DNA of 64,000 nt, taken from assembly GCF_001426375.1 (NCBI RefSeq), contig NZ_LMEO01000010.1, positions 1 through 64,000 of the forward strand, in the 5' to 3' direction. Below the pieces are notes generated by a model, which saw only the letters and a program-made list of their open reading frames with translations, made no database searches and was not told the origin of the DNA. The stretch comes from Paenibacillus sp. Root444D2 (lineage in GTDB: Bacteria > Bacillota > Bacilli > Paenibacillales > NBRC-103111). This document shows positions 44,043 through 53,447 of this stretch, piece after piece. Made by a program: the position numbers and the translations under genes. How positions within the stretch are numbered: position 1 is the stretch's first letter; the number at the start of each line of letters is the position of its first letter.

Positions 44043-44918
44043 TTACTCCTTAATCGCCCCAATCATGACCCCTTTGACGAAATACTTTTGCAGAAACGGA
44101 TATAGGCAAATAATGGGTAACGTCGAGATGATAATCGTCGCATATTTAATCGTTTCCCCAATTGCGTATTTATCATCGTTGGCTGCACCCGTCATCATCG
44201 AATCCGTATTGTTGGCAATTAAAATTTCACGGAGTACGAGCTGTAGCGGGTAGTCTTCACGGCTCCGCAGATAGACTAGCGCACTGAAGTAGGAATTCCA
44301 ATGTCCTACCGCGTACCACAAAATCATGACAGCAATAACAGGCATCGAAAGCGGGATTATAATGAGAAATAAAATCTTCCAATCGCTAGCGCCGTCCATT
44401 CGCGCGGATTCTTCCAAACTAACTGGGATGCCTTGAAAAGAGGTCCGCATGATGATCATGTTGAATGTATTGATCGCACCGGGAATGAGAAGCGCCCACA
44501 TCGTGTTCATCATCCCGAGGTCGTTCACAAGCAGGTAAGTCGGAATCAAGCCGCCGTGAAATACCATCGTTATGACGATGAAAAACATGATCATATTTTT
44601 GAAGTATAAATGAGGTCTGGACAATACGTAGGCGCCGATCGCCGTCATGACGAGATTAATTGCGGTACCAAGCACCACATAGAGCAACGTATTCTGGTAC
44701 CCTTTTACAATCATTGGGTTATTGAACACAGCTTTGTAAGCGCCGAGATCGAAGCCGGCTGGGCTGAACATCAGTCCGCGATGCTGCAGGAAAGACGTTG
44801 CATTGCTAAACGAAGCAAATAGAACGTATAAGAATGGGTACAAAGTGACTATGCAAAGGCCGATCATAAGGAGTGCATTCAAATATCCAAATGATCGTTC
44901 ACCTGTTGTTGGTTTCAT
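44043..44918 (-). CDS. Carbohydrate ABC transporter permease, LplC/YtcP type
   Basis: 291 residues, six membrane helices. The cytoplasmic EAA loop is EESARMDGASDWKILFLIIIPLSMP. The C-terminus ends LQKYFVKGVMIGAIKE, typical of LplC-type permeases. ATG 44918 has AAGGGAG upstream; the longer frame to 44990 overlaps the preceding permease gene. It is the last gene of the operon with the partner permease (19 bp away) and the binding lipoprotein. No ATPase is encoded here; such systems use a shared MsmX-like ATPase. Confidence 0.9.
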   Translation of the reverse strand: MKPTTGERSFGYLNALLMIGLCIVTLYPFLYVLFASFSNATSFLQHRGLMFSPAGFDLGAYKAVFNNPMIVKGYQNTLLYVVLGTAINLVMTAIGAYVLSRPHLYFKNMIMFFIVITMVFHGGLIPTYLLVNDLGMMNTMWALLIPGAINTFNMIIMRTSFQGIPVSLEESARMDGASDWKILFLIIIPLSMPVIAVMILWYAVGHWNSYFSALVYLRSREDYPLQLVLREILIANNTDSMMTGAANDDKYAIGETIKYATIIISTLPIICLYPFLQKYFVKGVMIGAIKE

Positions 44919-44937
44919 CGCCGAATCTCCCTTCTGA

Positions 44938-45906
44938 CTACCAAAGTTTATTCTCGGTGAGCCGCTTGCTGATGCTGTTGGCGGACACAATCAGAATGAA
45001 GCTTACGACGGAGTTAAATAGCCCCACCGCTGCCGTAAAGCTGTAACTTGCCTCCAGAACCCCTTTGCGATAGACGTAGGTTGAAATGACATCCCCTGTC
45101 TCATAAGTGAGCGGGTTGTACAGAAGGAGTACTTTTTCACTGCCAACCGAGAGCATGTTGCCCATATTCAAAATAAACAAAATAACGATCGTGGGCATAA
45201 TACCGGGAATTGTGATGTGCAGCGTCTGCTTCCAACGGTTCGCGCCATCCATCCGGGCAGCCTCATACAGGGTAGGGTCGATGGTGGCCATCGCCGCCAA
45301 ATAGATAATGGAACCCCAACCGATTCCTTGCCAAATACCAGATGAAACAAACAGGAAACGGAACCAGCTCGCTTCTTTCAAAAAGTCGATCGGTTCGATT
45401 CCGAAGGAGGCGATGATTTGGTTGATGAGACCCGTACGGCCTAAAAAGTCGACCATCATCCCAGCCACGACGACGATTGAAATGAAGTGAGGTAAATACG
45501 AGATTGTCTGCACAACCCGTTTGAACATGCTGTTACGAATTTCATTGAGCAGCAACGCTAATACAATAGCCGCCGGAAAGCCAAATATTAGTTCATATAC
45601 GTTGATTAGTATGGTGTTCTTAATTAACCGCCAGAAATAAATACCGTTAAAAAAGCTTTCAAAATGCCTGAAACCAACCCACGGACTTCCCCAGATTCCT
45701 TTTACGGTTGAAAAGTCTTTGAATGCGATTTGTAAACCGTACATCGGCCCGTAATGAAACAGGAGGTAATAAGCGATAACAGGAAGGGCCATCACATAAA
45801 TAGCCCAATGCCGCTTAAGATCCGAGCGAATAACTTGAAGTAATGTAGGCTCGCGGTAGATTTTGGTTACTGTGCCTGCCTGTAGGTTTCCAGAGCTTTG
45901 CGCCAT
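44938..45906 (-). CDS. Carbohydrate ABC transporter permease, LplB type
   Basis: 322 residues with a short cytosolic N-terminus and six helices. Typical LplB stretches are LLFHYGPMYGLQIAFKDFS, VVQTISYLPHFISIVVV, the EAA loop YEAARMDGANRWKQTLHITIPG and a C-terminal SANSISKRLTENKLW. It pairs with the LplC-type permease downstream. Start ATG 45906 follows AGGGAG. Substrate is likely an oligosaccharide; which one cannot be told. Confidence 0.92.
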   Translation of the reverse strand: MAQSSGNLQAGTVTKIYREPTLLQVIRSDLKRHWAIYVMALPVIAYYLLFHYGPMYGLQIAFKDFSTVKGIWGSPWVGFRHFESFFNGIYFWRLIKNTILINVYELIFGFPAAIVLALLLNEIRNSMFKRVVQTISYLPHFISIVVVAGMMVDFLGRTGLINQIIASFGIEPIDFLKEASWFRFLFVSSGIWQGIGWGSIIYLAAMATIDPTLYEAARMDGANRWKQTLHITIPGIMPTIVILFILNMGNMLSVGSEKVLLLYNPLTYETGDVISTYVYRKGVLEASYSFTAAVGLFNSVVSFILIVSANSISKRLTENKLW

Positions 45907-45987
45907 CGTTTCTCCCTGCCTTTCTGCATGGTTTCGATATGAAAGCGGGAGATGAAGCCGATCATCTCCCAGTCCGAAGCTTTCGAT

Positions 45988-47604
45988 TTAACTGCGTTTA
46001 TTAAATCGTTCGAGCGCAGCCTGCTGAATTTTGGTGGCGTCTTCGATGCCCATGCTTTGAATCTTCTTGACATATTTGTCGAAGTTTTCGATCGGCTCCA
46101 CGCCCATAATGAACTTAAGCAGCATTTCGTCGCGATAAGTCTCGACATCCGTCATGACGGAAGCATACTTGCTGCTTTCGTCTTTGGTCGGTGTCACGAG
46201 CGGCATTTTGCGTTCAGCCGTTGGTTTCGACCAGATTTCAAGCGCATCTTTCTGTTGTGGGAGCGCGAGATATTGCAATTGGAAATTATCGCTAAGCACG
46301 AACGGTGCGCTCCACGTCGAACGGTTATGCTTCGAAAATGATTGAGCAAGGCTGACTCCGCTCGGCGGGTTGAGTACTTCCGGAAGGAATACGGCTTTGC
46401 CGTTCTCCATTTTGTAGCTGACGCCTTCTTTGCCATAGTTAAATAGCAGATCGCCTTTTTCGCCGTAAGCATAATCAAGCCATTTGACAGTTTCAATGGG
46501 ATTTTTGTTGCTTGTTGTGATAGCAGCGCCAATACCGTTGGTTACAAAATCTTTCTGGCCCCAAATTGGTTTATCCCCAGCTTTCAATAGCGGATAAGGA
46601 GCGGCGACTAGCTTGAAATTCGGGTCCTTGTCCTTCATCAGGTTGGCGTATTTGCCGATGCCTCCGCCGTTATAGAACACAGATGCTCCCAACAGGTTTG
46701 TTGTCATTTTATTGTCGTATAATTTATCGTTCGGTGCTGCGAAGTCTTTGTCAAGCAAGCCCTCCTTGTACCATTTGTTCATCGTTGCAAGGAAATCTTT
46801 GAACTCCGGCTGGATTGGGCCGTACTTCACTTTGCCGCTGTCTTGGTAGAAACTGTAATTGATGCCCCATGCGCCGAGGAACGGAGCATCGGTAGCGAAT
46901 AATGCTTTATCGAGGTAAATCGGTATTTCGTCCGCTTTGCCGTTGCCGTTCGGATCTTTCTCTTTAAACGCTTTCAACACGTTGTACCATTCGTCGATCG
47001 TTGTTGGCATTTTCAAGCCCAGTTTATCCAGCCAATCCTGACGTACACCTGGGCCGAAGAACACTCTGACCTTCTCACCACCTCGCAGGAACGGGAATGA
47101 GTAGATACTGCCATCGTCCGTCATGATTTGCTTTTTCCAGTCCGGATGATCCGTCAACAGTTTTTTTAGGTTCGGTGCGTATTTATCGACCAAATCATTC
47201 AGCTTAATAATTTTGCTATCTTGAATCGCTTTTTCCGGTCCGCCTGGATACCCCGTCCAGCTCGTTTCAATAACGTCCGGCAGTTGGTTGGAGGCGAGCA
47301 TGAGGTTGAACTGTTCTTTTGCCTGTTGGGCATCGGTCGGAGGATGTTGGAATTCCACCTTTACACCGGATATTTTTTCGAGTTCCTTATACATTTCCAT
47401 TTCTGCGTATGTCTTCATCTGCGAAGCAGCTGAGGGCTGGTTGGTTACCCAGTACGTCAGATTGGTCAACTTCGGCGGCTGTGTTTCTTTGCCAGACTGC
47501 GGCGACGACTTCTCGTCTCCGCCATTACTGCTGCATGCGGCAACTGAAGCAGCGAGTAAAGAAATCAGCATGACGGAACTTACATGTTTCATTTTTTTCT
47601 TCAA
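45988..47604 (-). CDS. Extracellular sugar-binding lipoprotein of the LplABC-type transporter
   Basis: 538 residues. The signal peptide carries a lipobox (SVAAC). The mature part is a large extracellular solute-binding protein of the LipO/YtcQ type: TNLTYWVTNQPSAASQMKT, TSWTGYPGGPEKAI, GVRQDWLDKLGLKMPTTIDEWYNV and DPNGNGKADEIP, a calcium-loop-like motif common in this family. I prefer TTG 47604, which has GGGAGG eight bases upstream; the ATG at 47625 precedes that site. It precedes both permease genes and follows the AraC-type sensor. Confidence 0.9.
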   Translation of the reverse strand: MKKKMKHVSSVMLISLLAASVAACSSNGGDEKSSPQSGKETQPPKLTNLTYWVTNQPSAASQMKTYAEMEMYKELEKISGVKVEFQHPPTDAQQAKEQFNLMLASNQLPDVIETSWTGYPGGPEKAIQDSKIIKLNDLVDKYAPNLKKLLTDHPDWKKQIMTDDGSIYSFPFLRGGEKVRVFFGPGVRQDWLDKLGLKMPTTIDEWYNVLKAFKEKDPNGNGKADEIPIYLDKALFATDAPFLGAWGINYSFYQDSGKVKYGPIQPEFKDFLATMNKWYKEGLLDKDFAAPNDKLYDNKMTTNLLGASVFYNGGGIGKYANLMKDKDPNFKLVAAPYPLLKAGDKPIWGQKDFVTNGIGAAITTSNKNPIETVKWLDYAYGEKGDLLFNYGKEGVSYKMENGKAVFLPEVLNPPSGVSLAQSFSKHNRSTWSAPFVLSDNFQLQYLALPQQKDALEIWSKPTAERKMPLVTPTKDESSKYASVMTDVETYRDEMLLKFIMGVEPIENFDKYVKKIQSMGIEDATKIQQAALERFNKRS

Positions 47605-47867
47605 TGAAAACGCCTCCCTTTTCATAGTGAGTGAATTGTGAAACGGGATCGTTATTGTCCCGCCTTCTAGTTCCGAGTGTAGCTTCTGCCTGCGAGAAAG
47701 GATACTTTCTACTTTTCATTTGCGTTGTATTTTCGTAAGAATTGCGGGTTAGTAGAAAACAAATCAGTGAGATATTAAAAAACGTCAGTGTATAATTTGT
47801 TGCTCTCCTTCCTTCAAGGAGCACTGATATCCTGTCTATATTCCACATTCAGCTTACTTATCAAAAT

Positions 47868-47893
47868 AAGGACAGCCCTAGAGGCTGCCCTTT
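47868..47893 (-). terminator. Terminator at the end of the AraC-type sensor gene
   Basis: Minus strand AAGGGCAGCC pairs with GGCTGTCCTT around TCTAG, followed by ATTTTG. The T tract is short, so part of the message may read into the transporter operon. Confidence 0.55.
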
Positions 47894-50279
47894 ATGCGTC
47901 GGATCTGGTTTTGCCCAGCCTCATCGTTTCGCGGTATTTTCCTGGCGGAATACCTTCCTGCTTTTTGAAAGCGCGAATGAACACAACGTCGTTATTATAA
48001 CCGACCATTTGCGCAATTTGTGCGTTCGTCAGCTCCTTGTTCTCCATCAACAATTTCGCTTTTTCAATCCGTTTGCGTGTGACGTAATCTAACAGATTTT
48101 GCCCTTGATGTTTTTTGAAGAAGGTGGAAATATATGGCGGTGTCATCTTGAGGCGGTCGGCAACAAGCGCCAGCCCCATGTTCTGATCATCGAGATTTTG
48201 ATCTACAAAATGGACGATCTCCTGCAGTAATTGCGTGCTGTGGTCGGACCGTTCGACTATAAACAAGCGGGTGAGCGTTGCGTACAAATCCTTCGTTTTC
48301 TGGTACATGCCATCCACCGTCGGATAGCTGAAAACCGCTTTGATCGGATCGAAATTCGCGCCAAGCACTTCTTCCGGGTTCGTATTTGAGGCGTTTACAA
48401 TTTTCAAAAATGTGCTCATTACATTGAAGAACAAGCACTTACCAAGTTCCGGCGTGATGTGGCTAGAATCGAAATTCATCGAATAGATCGTAGAGAGCAG
48501 CTTTTCCACATTATCCGAATCACCGCTCCGAACGAAATTGATAAGCTGTATTTCGATTTCAAGCGGGTAATAATAGTGCTGTGTGGCATCTATGATATCT
48601 TGGAAGTGGATGACTGCGTTTTTCCCTTTAATAAGTCTATATTCAAGTGCTGATAGCGCTTCTGGGTAGGAGTCGCGAATCGCCTTTGGCCCCTGATGGA
48701 TCTCTCCTGCGGCTACAGTTATGTTGATTTTGAATCTTTGTGAAATCATGCTGTTAAGCGATTCTGCAAATTCTCGTATATCGACAGCAGAGCGATCTCC
48801 TCGCCGATTCTCCAGGTTGATGAGAAAAGCAAGACGATCGCGATCGAGCTCAACCGAATACCCAGTATGATGCAGTTGAATAAGATCGACACCTATATTC
48901 GATACGATAAACCTTGCATGCGCCCAGCCTTGCTCGGATTGTTCTTCGCTGAAATCATCTATGTCTTCGATCTTGACAAGGAGTATGGCAAAACGATCGC
49001 TTACGAACGATAGATCCATGAACCGAAGTGTTTCTTCGTTTTCTGAGGAAACATCCACGTCCATATAACCGCGTATGAGGCGGGATAAATAGTTGGTTCG
49101 AATTAACGGGATTTGCTGGGCTAGCATGTTGCGCAAGTTTTTTTCTTCGTGAATCGAGCCTTCGAACGTCTGTTGGATAAACTCGTACTCGTTGGAGGCA
49201 GGGCGCCCGATCATGTCTTTCCCGCGCATAATCGCGTTCACCGTTTTCTGAAGCGGCTTGTAATTGCGGTATACCCCGGCGTAGACAGCTAGCAGCCCAG
49301 CGATCAAGCATATAATGAAAAGTCCTAAGGACCATGTTTGAATTTGATTGACCTGCTGCATAAATACGTCATTCGGCGTTACCGACACATACTTCCAGCC
49401 CGCCTTTTGCGAGGACGTAACCGATACCATTTGATTGACGCCAGCGATTCGGTAATCGAATGGACTGCTATTGGTTTCAATGCGATTGAGAAGGTCGGGC
49501 GAAAATGGTATATCGCTCGTGCTCATAATTGTTTTTCCTGTATGGTCAATGATATAAATCGCACTGTCGCTAGCTGTTTCCAACTGCTTTAACATTTGTT
49601 TGATTTGGTCGACATCGATCAGAACGATAAAATTACCGAGGACATCGGATTGCGAACGAAGGGGAAGCGATTGTTCATAGACGACGACCTCCTTCGGAAC
49701 GTATTCGGTGTTAGTGGATATTTCATTCCCGCGAGCAAGGGAGGCGGCTGGCAAGTAAGACATGCTGTGCGTACTTGTCAAAATCTCCTTGTGCCACTGC
49801 TCATACGTCATGTCCCTAAAAGTATAGTAGGTGGAATAAAACGTACGAGAATCGGTCAATAAATCTGCTTTGACGATGGTATCGCTGCTGTCAAAATAAA
49901 CGTAATAGTCAAAAATAAAACTGCTAACCATGCTGCGGTACCTGCTCAATTGGTTGCGCATGAATTCCACGAAACGGTATTTATCGGCGCTGTCCGCATC
50001 TTTCGGAATTTTCAACATATAATCCAACTTCGGATCGAGCGCGACCTGGCGCATTAAATTATCTACTTCCGATAATTCATAGTCCAGCGACAGCTTTAGT
50101 TGCTCTAGCATCGCCGTATTGGAACGGTTGGCGTTTGTTTCCAGACTCTGCTCCACTTTGGCGTACAAAAAGAGTCCCATTGCAAGTGGAATCAACAGGA
50201 TGAATAAATTAGAGGCGATCATCGTCGTCAGTGCACTTTTGCGACTGCCAATTTGAAACCAAGTATGCGGCATTTTCAA
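47892..50279 (-). CDS. Membrane-bound AraC-type regulator of sugar uptake (YesN/YtcP-locus type)
   Basis: About 795 residues. Helix 1 (about 20-42), an extracellular sensor domain of some 260 residues, helix 2 near 305-325 (LGLFIICLIAGLLAVYAG), a cytosolic linker, and a C-terminal AraC double HTH in the last 100 residues (LALVADRLKMTPPYISTFFKKHQG, then TNAQIAQMVGYNNDVVFIRAFKK and the closing GIPPGKYRE). It should sense an extracellular sugar or the loaded binding protein and activate the adjacent transporter. A TTG at 50279 with GAGGTG upstream is the likeliest start; TTG 50300 is also open. Confidence 0.88.
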   Translation of the reverse strand: MKMPHTWFQIGSRKSALTTMIASNLFILLIPLAMGLFLYAKVEQSLETNANRSNTAMLEQLKLSLDYELSEVDNLMRQVALDPKLDYMLKIPKDADSADKYRFVEFMRNQLSRYRSMVSSFIFDYYVYFDSSDTIVKADLLTDSRTFYSTYYTFRDMTYEQWHKEILTSTHSMSYLPAASLARGNEISTNTEYVPKEVVVYEQSLPLRSQSDVLGNFIVLIDVDQIKQMLKQLETASDSAIYIIDHTGKTIMSTSDIPFSPDLLNRIETNSSPFDYRIAGVNQMVSVTSSQKAGWKYVSVTPNDVFMQQVNQIQTWSLGLFIICLIAGLLAVYAGVYRNYKPLQKTVNAIMRGKDMIGRPASNEYEFIQQTFEGSIHEEKNLRNMLAQQIPLIRTNYLSRLIRGYMDVDVSSENEETLRFMDLSFVSDRFAILLVKIEDIDDFSEEQSEQGWAHARFIVSNIGVDLIQLHHTGYSVELDRDRLAFLINLENRRGDRSAVDIREFAESLNSMISQRFKINITVAAGEIHQGPKAIRDSYPEALSALEYRLIKGKNAVIHFQDIIDATQHYYYPLEIEIQLINFVRSGDSDNVEKLLSTIYSMNFDSSHITPELGKCLFFNVMSTFLKIVNASNTNPEEVLGANFDPIKAVFSYPTVDGMYQKTKDLYATLTRLFIVERSDHSTQLLQEIVHFVDQNLDDQNMGLALVADRLKMTPPYISTFFKKHQGQNLLDYVTRKRIEKAKLLMENKELTNAQIAQMVGYNNDVVFIRAFKKQEGIPPGKYRETMRLGKTRSDA

Positions 50280-50410
50280 TAAGGTCACCTCATTCCTCAA
50301 ATTGCTTGTTTGAGTCCAAAACTTTACCCAAACGTTGTCCCGATAAAAAGAATGGATCCAAACAATTCCAAAACGATATTAGTTATATTTTAGCTGTAAT
50401 TCCAAATATA

Positions 50411-50424
50411 TTAAAGCGCTTTCT
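50411..50424. promoter_or_regulatory. Candidate catabolite-responsive element (cre)
   Basis: TTAAAGCGCTTTCT resembles the palindromic CcpA site TGAAAGCGCTTTCA, matching 11 of 14 positions. It lies about 130 bp upstream of the AraC-type sensor of a sugar transporter, a usual place for carbon catabolite control. Confidence 0.45.
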
Positions 50425-50461
50425 TAAACGACAGATCCAAAGCTTTCTCATCTAAAAGCAG

Positions 50462-50503
50462 AAAGACGAACGGACGCTATCAGATCAGCGTTTGCTCGTC
50501 TTT
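50462..50503 (-). terminator. Terminator overlapping the end of the YetF gene
   Basis: Minus strand AAAGACGA and inner ACGC pair with GCGT and TCGTCTTT, followed by CTGCTTTT. The stop codon of the minus-strand gene lies inside the hairpin. Confidence 0.7.
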
Positions 50504-51214
50504 TTCATTGGTGTCTAAATCGGTATATATACGCAATTGATCTTGATCATCTATGGTAGCTAGTTCAACATCCTTCATATCAAGATGTGCAGTGTGAATC
50601 TGAGCATCCAGCCATGCGTGGTCTTTTCCTAACTGAGCGAGCATTTTGTCATCGCTGGAACCTTCAACAATAATCGGCTTCACGAGGGAGAACGACGACG
50701 TTGGTATGTACATATCTTTTGCGGTGAGGGGATGATACGGAGGCTCGAGGAACACGGAAATGATTCCCCCTGGCTCCCACAGCGCAAGTGCGACTTTGGC
50801 TATATCTTCAATCTGCTGCTTACGCAGCTCAGAGAAGAGGTGATCTATAGAAATTTTAGCTTTGCGCAGACTTTTCATTTGAATCTGTCCATTTTTAATT
50901 AACCTAAGCGGTGGAGGGTCTAAATAATGCTTAAGGAATTTCCATTTTAGACTTAACCAGGAGGTTGTCATATATAAGACTACGATTACAATCGTGGTGA
51001 TCATGGAGCCGACTAAACCTAAATGCTCATCCGAAAGCGGATGGGCAATAATATTTCCAAGAATGAGAGCAATAATGAAATCCAAAAACCGCAGCTGGGA
51101 GATCGAGCGTTGCCCCAAAGCTTTGGCCGCAATTAATAAGAAGAGATAGGCTGCAACAGCGCGCAAAATCCACTGGATCGTGGTTAGAGATTCTTGGCTA
51201 TGAAAAAAGTCCAA
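50480..51214 (-). CDS. YetF/DUF421 membrane protein
   Basis: 244 residues. Three N-terminal helices with the DUF421 signature AAKALGQRSISQLRFLDFIIALILGNIIAHP, then a cytosolic mixed domain beginning LKHYLDPPPLRLIKNGQI and containing LFSELRKQQIEDIAKVALALWE and IISVFLEPPY. In spore formers some YetF paralogues act in germination, most are uncharacterised. TTG start at 51214 with GGAGTG upstream. An inverted repeat in its leader (51230-51270) borders this ribosome binding site. Confidence 0.9.
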   Translation of the reverse strand: MDFFHSQESLTTIQWILRAVAAYLFLLIAAKALGQRSISQLRFLDFIIALILGNIIAHPLSDEHLGLVGSMITTIVIVVLYMTTSWLSLKWKFLKHYLDPPPLRLIKNGQIQMKSLRKAKISIDHLFSELRKQQIEDIAKVALALWEPGGIISVFLEPPYHPLTAKDMYIPTSSFSLVKPIIVEGSSDDKMLAQLGKDHAWLDAQIHTAHLDMKDVELATIDDQDQLRIYTDLDTNEKDEQTLI

Positions 51215-51229
51215 TTCATGTCACACTCC

Positions 51230-51270
51230 GAAAATGAGGGTAAATGCTCGAATAATGTTTCCTCATTTTC
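51230..51270. repeat. 10-bp perfect inverted repeat in the YetF leader
   Basis: GAAAATGAGG (51230-51239) and CCTCATTTTC (51261-51270) are exact complements with a 21-bp loop. On the minus strand it ends next to the GGAGTG ribosome binding site of the YetF gene and has no T tract there, so it may be a leader hairpin rather than a terminator. Confidence 0.5.
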
Positions 51271-51324
51271 CAGTTTTTATCCATGGGAAAGGGGCGAAGA
51301 GTTCCTGAAGATTCCCTTCCGCGC

Positions 51325-52179
51325 CTACTCTTTGGCTGGTGTTAATCCTACTTCTTGTTCGCTCCAATTCCAAAACTGACGAGCTAGCTCCTCGTCTTGG
51401 GCTCTGGCGGAGACAGGCGCGATCCTCCGCCTGTAGTAGTACTCGCCGCTGACCGTCCGCACGTCCGGGCTCGCGGCCAAATATACCGCCGTCTCCGCGC
51501 CTTGCGCCGGCGTCAAGAAGAACGGCCGCAGCATCGCATACACGGCCTTGCCGAATCCGGTGTCGCGATCGACACCGAGGTTTGTGACCACGGCCCCGGG
51601 GTGCAGCGAGTTGGCCGTGGCGGAAGTGCCGGCGAGCCGCTTCGCCAGCTCGCGGGTAAACAGGATATTCGCCAGCTTCGACTGGGCGTATCCGCTCCAG
51701 ACACGATATCCTCGGGTGAGGTGAGGGTTGGTCAGATCGATGCGCCCGATCTTATGGGCGCCGGAGGAGACGTTCACGATCCGCCCCTGCGGGGAGCGGA
51801 CGATGGCGTCCAGCAGCAGGTTGGTCAGCAGGAAATGGCCGAGATGGTTGACACCCATCATGGCCTCGAAGCCGTCTGCTGTAGTCTGCCGCTTCACGGT
51901 GACGACCCCCGCGTTGTTCACAAGCACATCCAGCACATTGTGCTTGGCATGGAACTCCGCGGCAAAAGAACGGATGCTCGCAAGGGAGCCGAGGTCGCAC
52001 AGCATAAGCTCGATGCGCTCCGAGCAGCTCTGCTTTCGCGCCTCGATCAGTGCCTGCTCGCCTCTTTGGCGGCTGCGGCACAGCATGATGACGTAGGCGC
52101 CTTGGCTGGCTAGCGCCACAGTAGTGGCCAGGCCCATTCCTGAGTTAGCGCCCGTTACGATGACCGTTTGATTTTGCAT
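51325..52179 (-). CDS. Short-chain dehydrogenase/reductase
   Basis: 284 residues, classical SDR of the retinol-dehydrogenase-like group. NAD(P) motif VTGANSGMGLATT, an Arg at the end of strand 2 (MLCRSRQRG, suggesting NADP), structural NNAG, catalytic Ser in NVSSGAHK and Y-x3-K in YAQSKLANILF. ATG 52179 has GAGGAGG upstream. The gene is clearly richer in GC (about 51400-52100) than both neighbours. Substrate unknown. Confidence 0.9.
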   Translation of the reverse strand: MQNQTVIVTGANSGMGLATTVALASQGAYVIMLCRSRQRGEQALIEARKQSCSERIELMLCDLGSLASIRSFAAEFHAKHNVLDVLVNNAGVVTVKRQTTADGFEAMMGVNHLGHFLLTNLLLDAIVRSPQGRIVNVSSGAHKIGRIDLTNPHLTRGYRVWSGYAQSKLANILFTRELAKRLAGTSATANSLHPGAVVTNLGVDRDTGFGKAVYAMLRPFFLTPAQGAETAVYLAASPDVRTVSGEYYYRRRIAPVSARAQDEELARQFWNWSEQEVGLTPAKE

Positions 52180-52298
52180 AGGTTCGCCTCCTCTTTTGGT
52201 ATAGCTCATTGCTTATGCCTCGTATTGTTGGATGGGTTATCATTAAATTTTGATTTAACAGTGGTATCCGAGAGAGAGTGAGGAAGCTGCAGGAGCTT

Positions 52299-52485
52299 CT
52301 GTTGTAAAGTATACAATGGAATTCACGATTTATTGAGTAAAATTGGTGTTTTAGGAAATTTCATTGTAGAAAATGCAATGGAATCGACTCTCATGCTTCG
52401 AAAAGCGCAATTTTATTGGATTTATTCCAATGGAATGGGCATCCAGGCTATCAAATCCCTACTTCCACTGGAATTAATCCAATGG
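52299..52485. repeat. Island of CCAATGG-armed palindromes
   Basis: 8-5-8 palindromes centred near 52309, 52371, 52423 and 52475; spacings 62, 52 and 52. Here the right arm is TACAATGG, TGCAATGG, then TCCAATGG twice, a different arm family from the TTGTTGTA islands but with the same spacing rule. The interval 52180-52790 contains no supported gene. Confidence 0.75.
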
Positions 52486-52599
52486 AAGTAGCATGCAGGC
52501 TTCGAATTCACAGAGTGGAAGTTGAGTGTTCCAGATATGTCTTTGGGGACAACTCTATCGAATGACTTTCAAAAATATATACAATCCCTAAAAAGCCAA

Positions 52600-52626
52600 A
52601 AAGAGCACATGGAGGATGTGCTCTTT
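52600..52626 (-). terminator. Terminator downstream of the DinB gene
   Basis: AAAGAGCACAT (52600-52610) and ATGTGCTCTTT (52616-52626) form an 11-bp stem; on the minus strand it runs into TTTTTGGCTTTTT. It lies about 170 bp past the DinB-family stop. Confidence 0.8.
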
Positions 52627-52639
52627 CATCTTTCCTGAG

Positions 52640-52746
52640 CTCTTCCAAGCTCTTCCGATCTCTTTGAAGCTCTTTGAAGATCTTTGAAGCTCTTTCAATC
52701 TCTTTCAATCTCTTTCAAGCTCTTTCATTCTCTTTCAAACTCATCC
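52640..52746. repeat. 10-bp simple tandem repeat
   Basis: About ten units of the type CTCTTTCAAG or CTCTTTGAAG with exact 10-bp period, between the DinB gene and its terminator. The short minus-strand frame across it (ERASKIFKELQRDRKSLEEL) is a product of the repeat. Confidence 0.85.
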
Positions 52747-52792
52747 AAAGACAAGCTAGTTCTCAACGACTTCTTACTATATCTACTTTAAA

Positions 52793-53293
52793 TCACACCA
52801 ACGGCTGCATGCCGCGCTCCAGCCAATCCTCGCGAGTCGGACCATAGATGTCCGGTACTCGCAGTCCGGCTTGACGCATCAAGACGATCATTTCACCACG
52901 ATGGTGAATTTCATGCGAAATGAGGATGCGCAGCGTTAAACCATTGAGCCACTGCTCACCATACATATCAGTGCTTTCAGTGAGCTTAGCATCTGTCCAC
53001 TGGGACTGGATTGCTTCTGCTAGCCCGGCTGAGGAGGTGCGGTAGGTGTCGGCAATTGTTTTGGCGGATGCTGGCGCGTATTCTTCGCCTTCGGGAGCAT
53101 TGAACGTAAGACCAGTGCGTGAGGTCATCTCATGAATGGTAGTCGCGATATGCCAACCCAATTGTCCTAGCGAGCGGAAGTCGGGCGCGATTTGCTGTTT
53201 AAGTGAAGCATCTGTCAAAGTGTCCAGCACGCGTTGGGTAGCTTTTGCTTCATTGTTCCATTCATTTACAAAATCTTCGATTGTTCTAAACAT
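52793..53293 (-). CDS. DinB-family metal-binding protein
   Basis: 166 residues, four-helix DinB/YfiT-like fold. The three metal ligands are visible as His in QLGWHIATTIHEM and the HEIHHRGEM motif near residue 128. ATG 53293 has AAGGAGG upstream. Family members include bacillithiol- or mycothiol-dependent enzymes and damage-inducible proteins; the role here is open. Its leader carries two 41-bp repeats with hairpins, and a WYL regulator lies upstream on the same strand. Confidence 0.88.
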   Translation of the reverse strand: MFRTIEDFVNEWNNEAKATQRVLDTLTDASLKQQIAPDFRSLGQLGWHIATTIHEMTSRTGLTFNAPEGEEYAPASAKTIADTYRTSSAGLAEAIQSQWTDAKLTESTDMYGEQWLNGLTLRILISHEIHHRGEMIVLMRQAGLRVPDIYGPTREDWLERGMQPLV

Positions 53294-53308
53294 GGGTGAG
53301 CCTCCTTA

Positions 53309-53390
53309 GAGTTTTTCGCCAGAAAAACTGACATCGTAAGCATTAACTTGAGTTTTTCGCCAGAAATACTGGCATCGTAAGCATTAATTT
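53309..53390. repeat. Two 41-bp direct repeats in the DinB leader
   Basis: Copies at 53309-53349 and 53350-53390 differ at a few positions. Each contains a small hairpin, GCCAG-AAAAA-CTGAC in the first and the perfect GCCAG-AAATA-CTGGC in the second. They lie 16-97 bp upstream of the DinB start and could be paired regulator sites. Confidence 0.8.
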
Positions 53391-53447
53391 ATTTGTCTCG
53401 CCTACTTCATAATCTCATTATAGACAACCACCACTGACAACGTCCTG

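Noticed and set aside
52508..52708. Minus-strand charged helical peptide
   Set aside because: Half of it is the 10-bp simple repeat and it crosses the DinB terminator.
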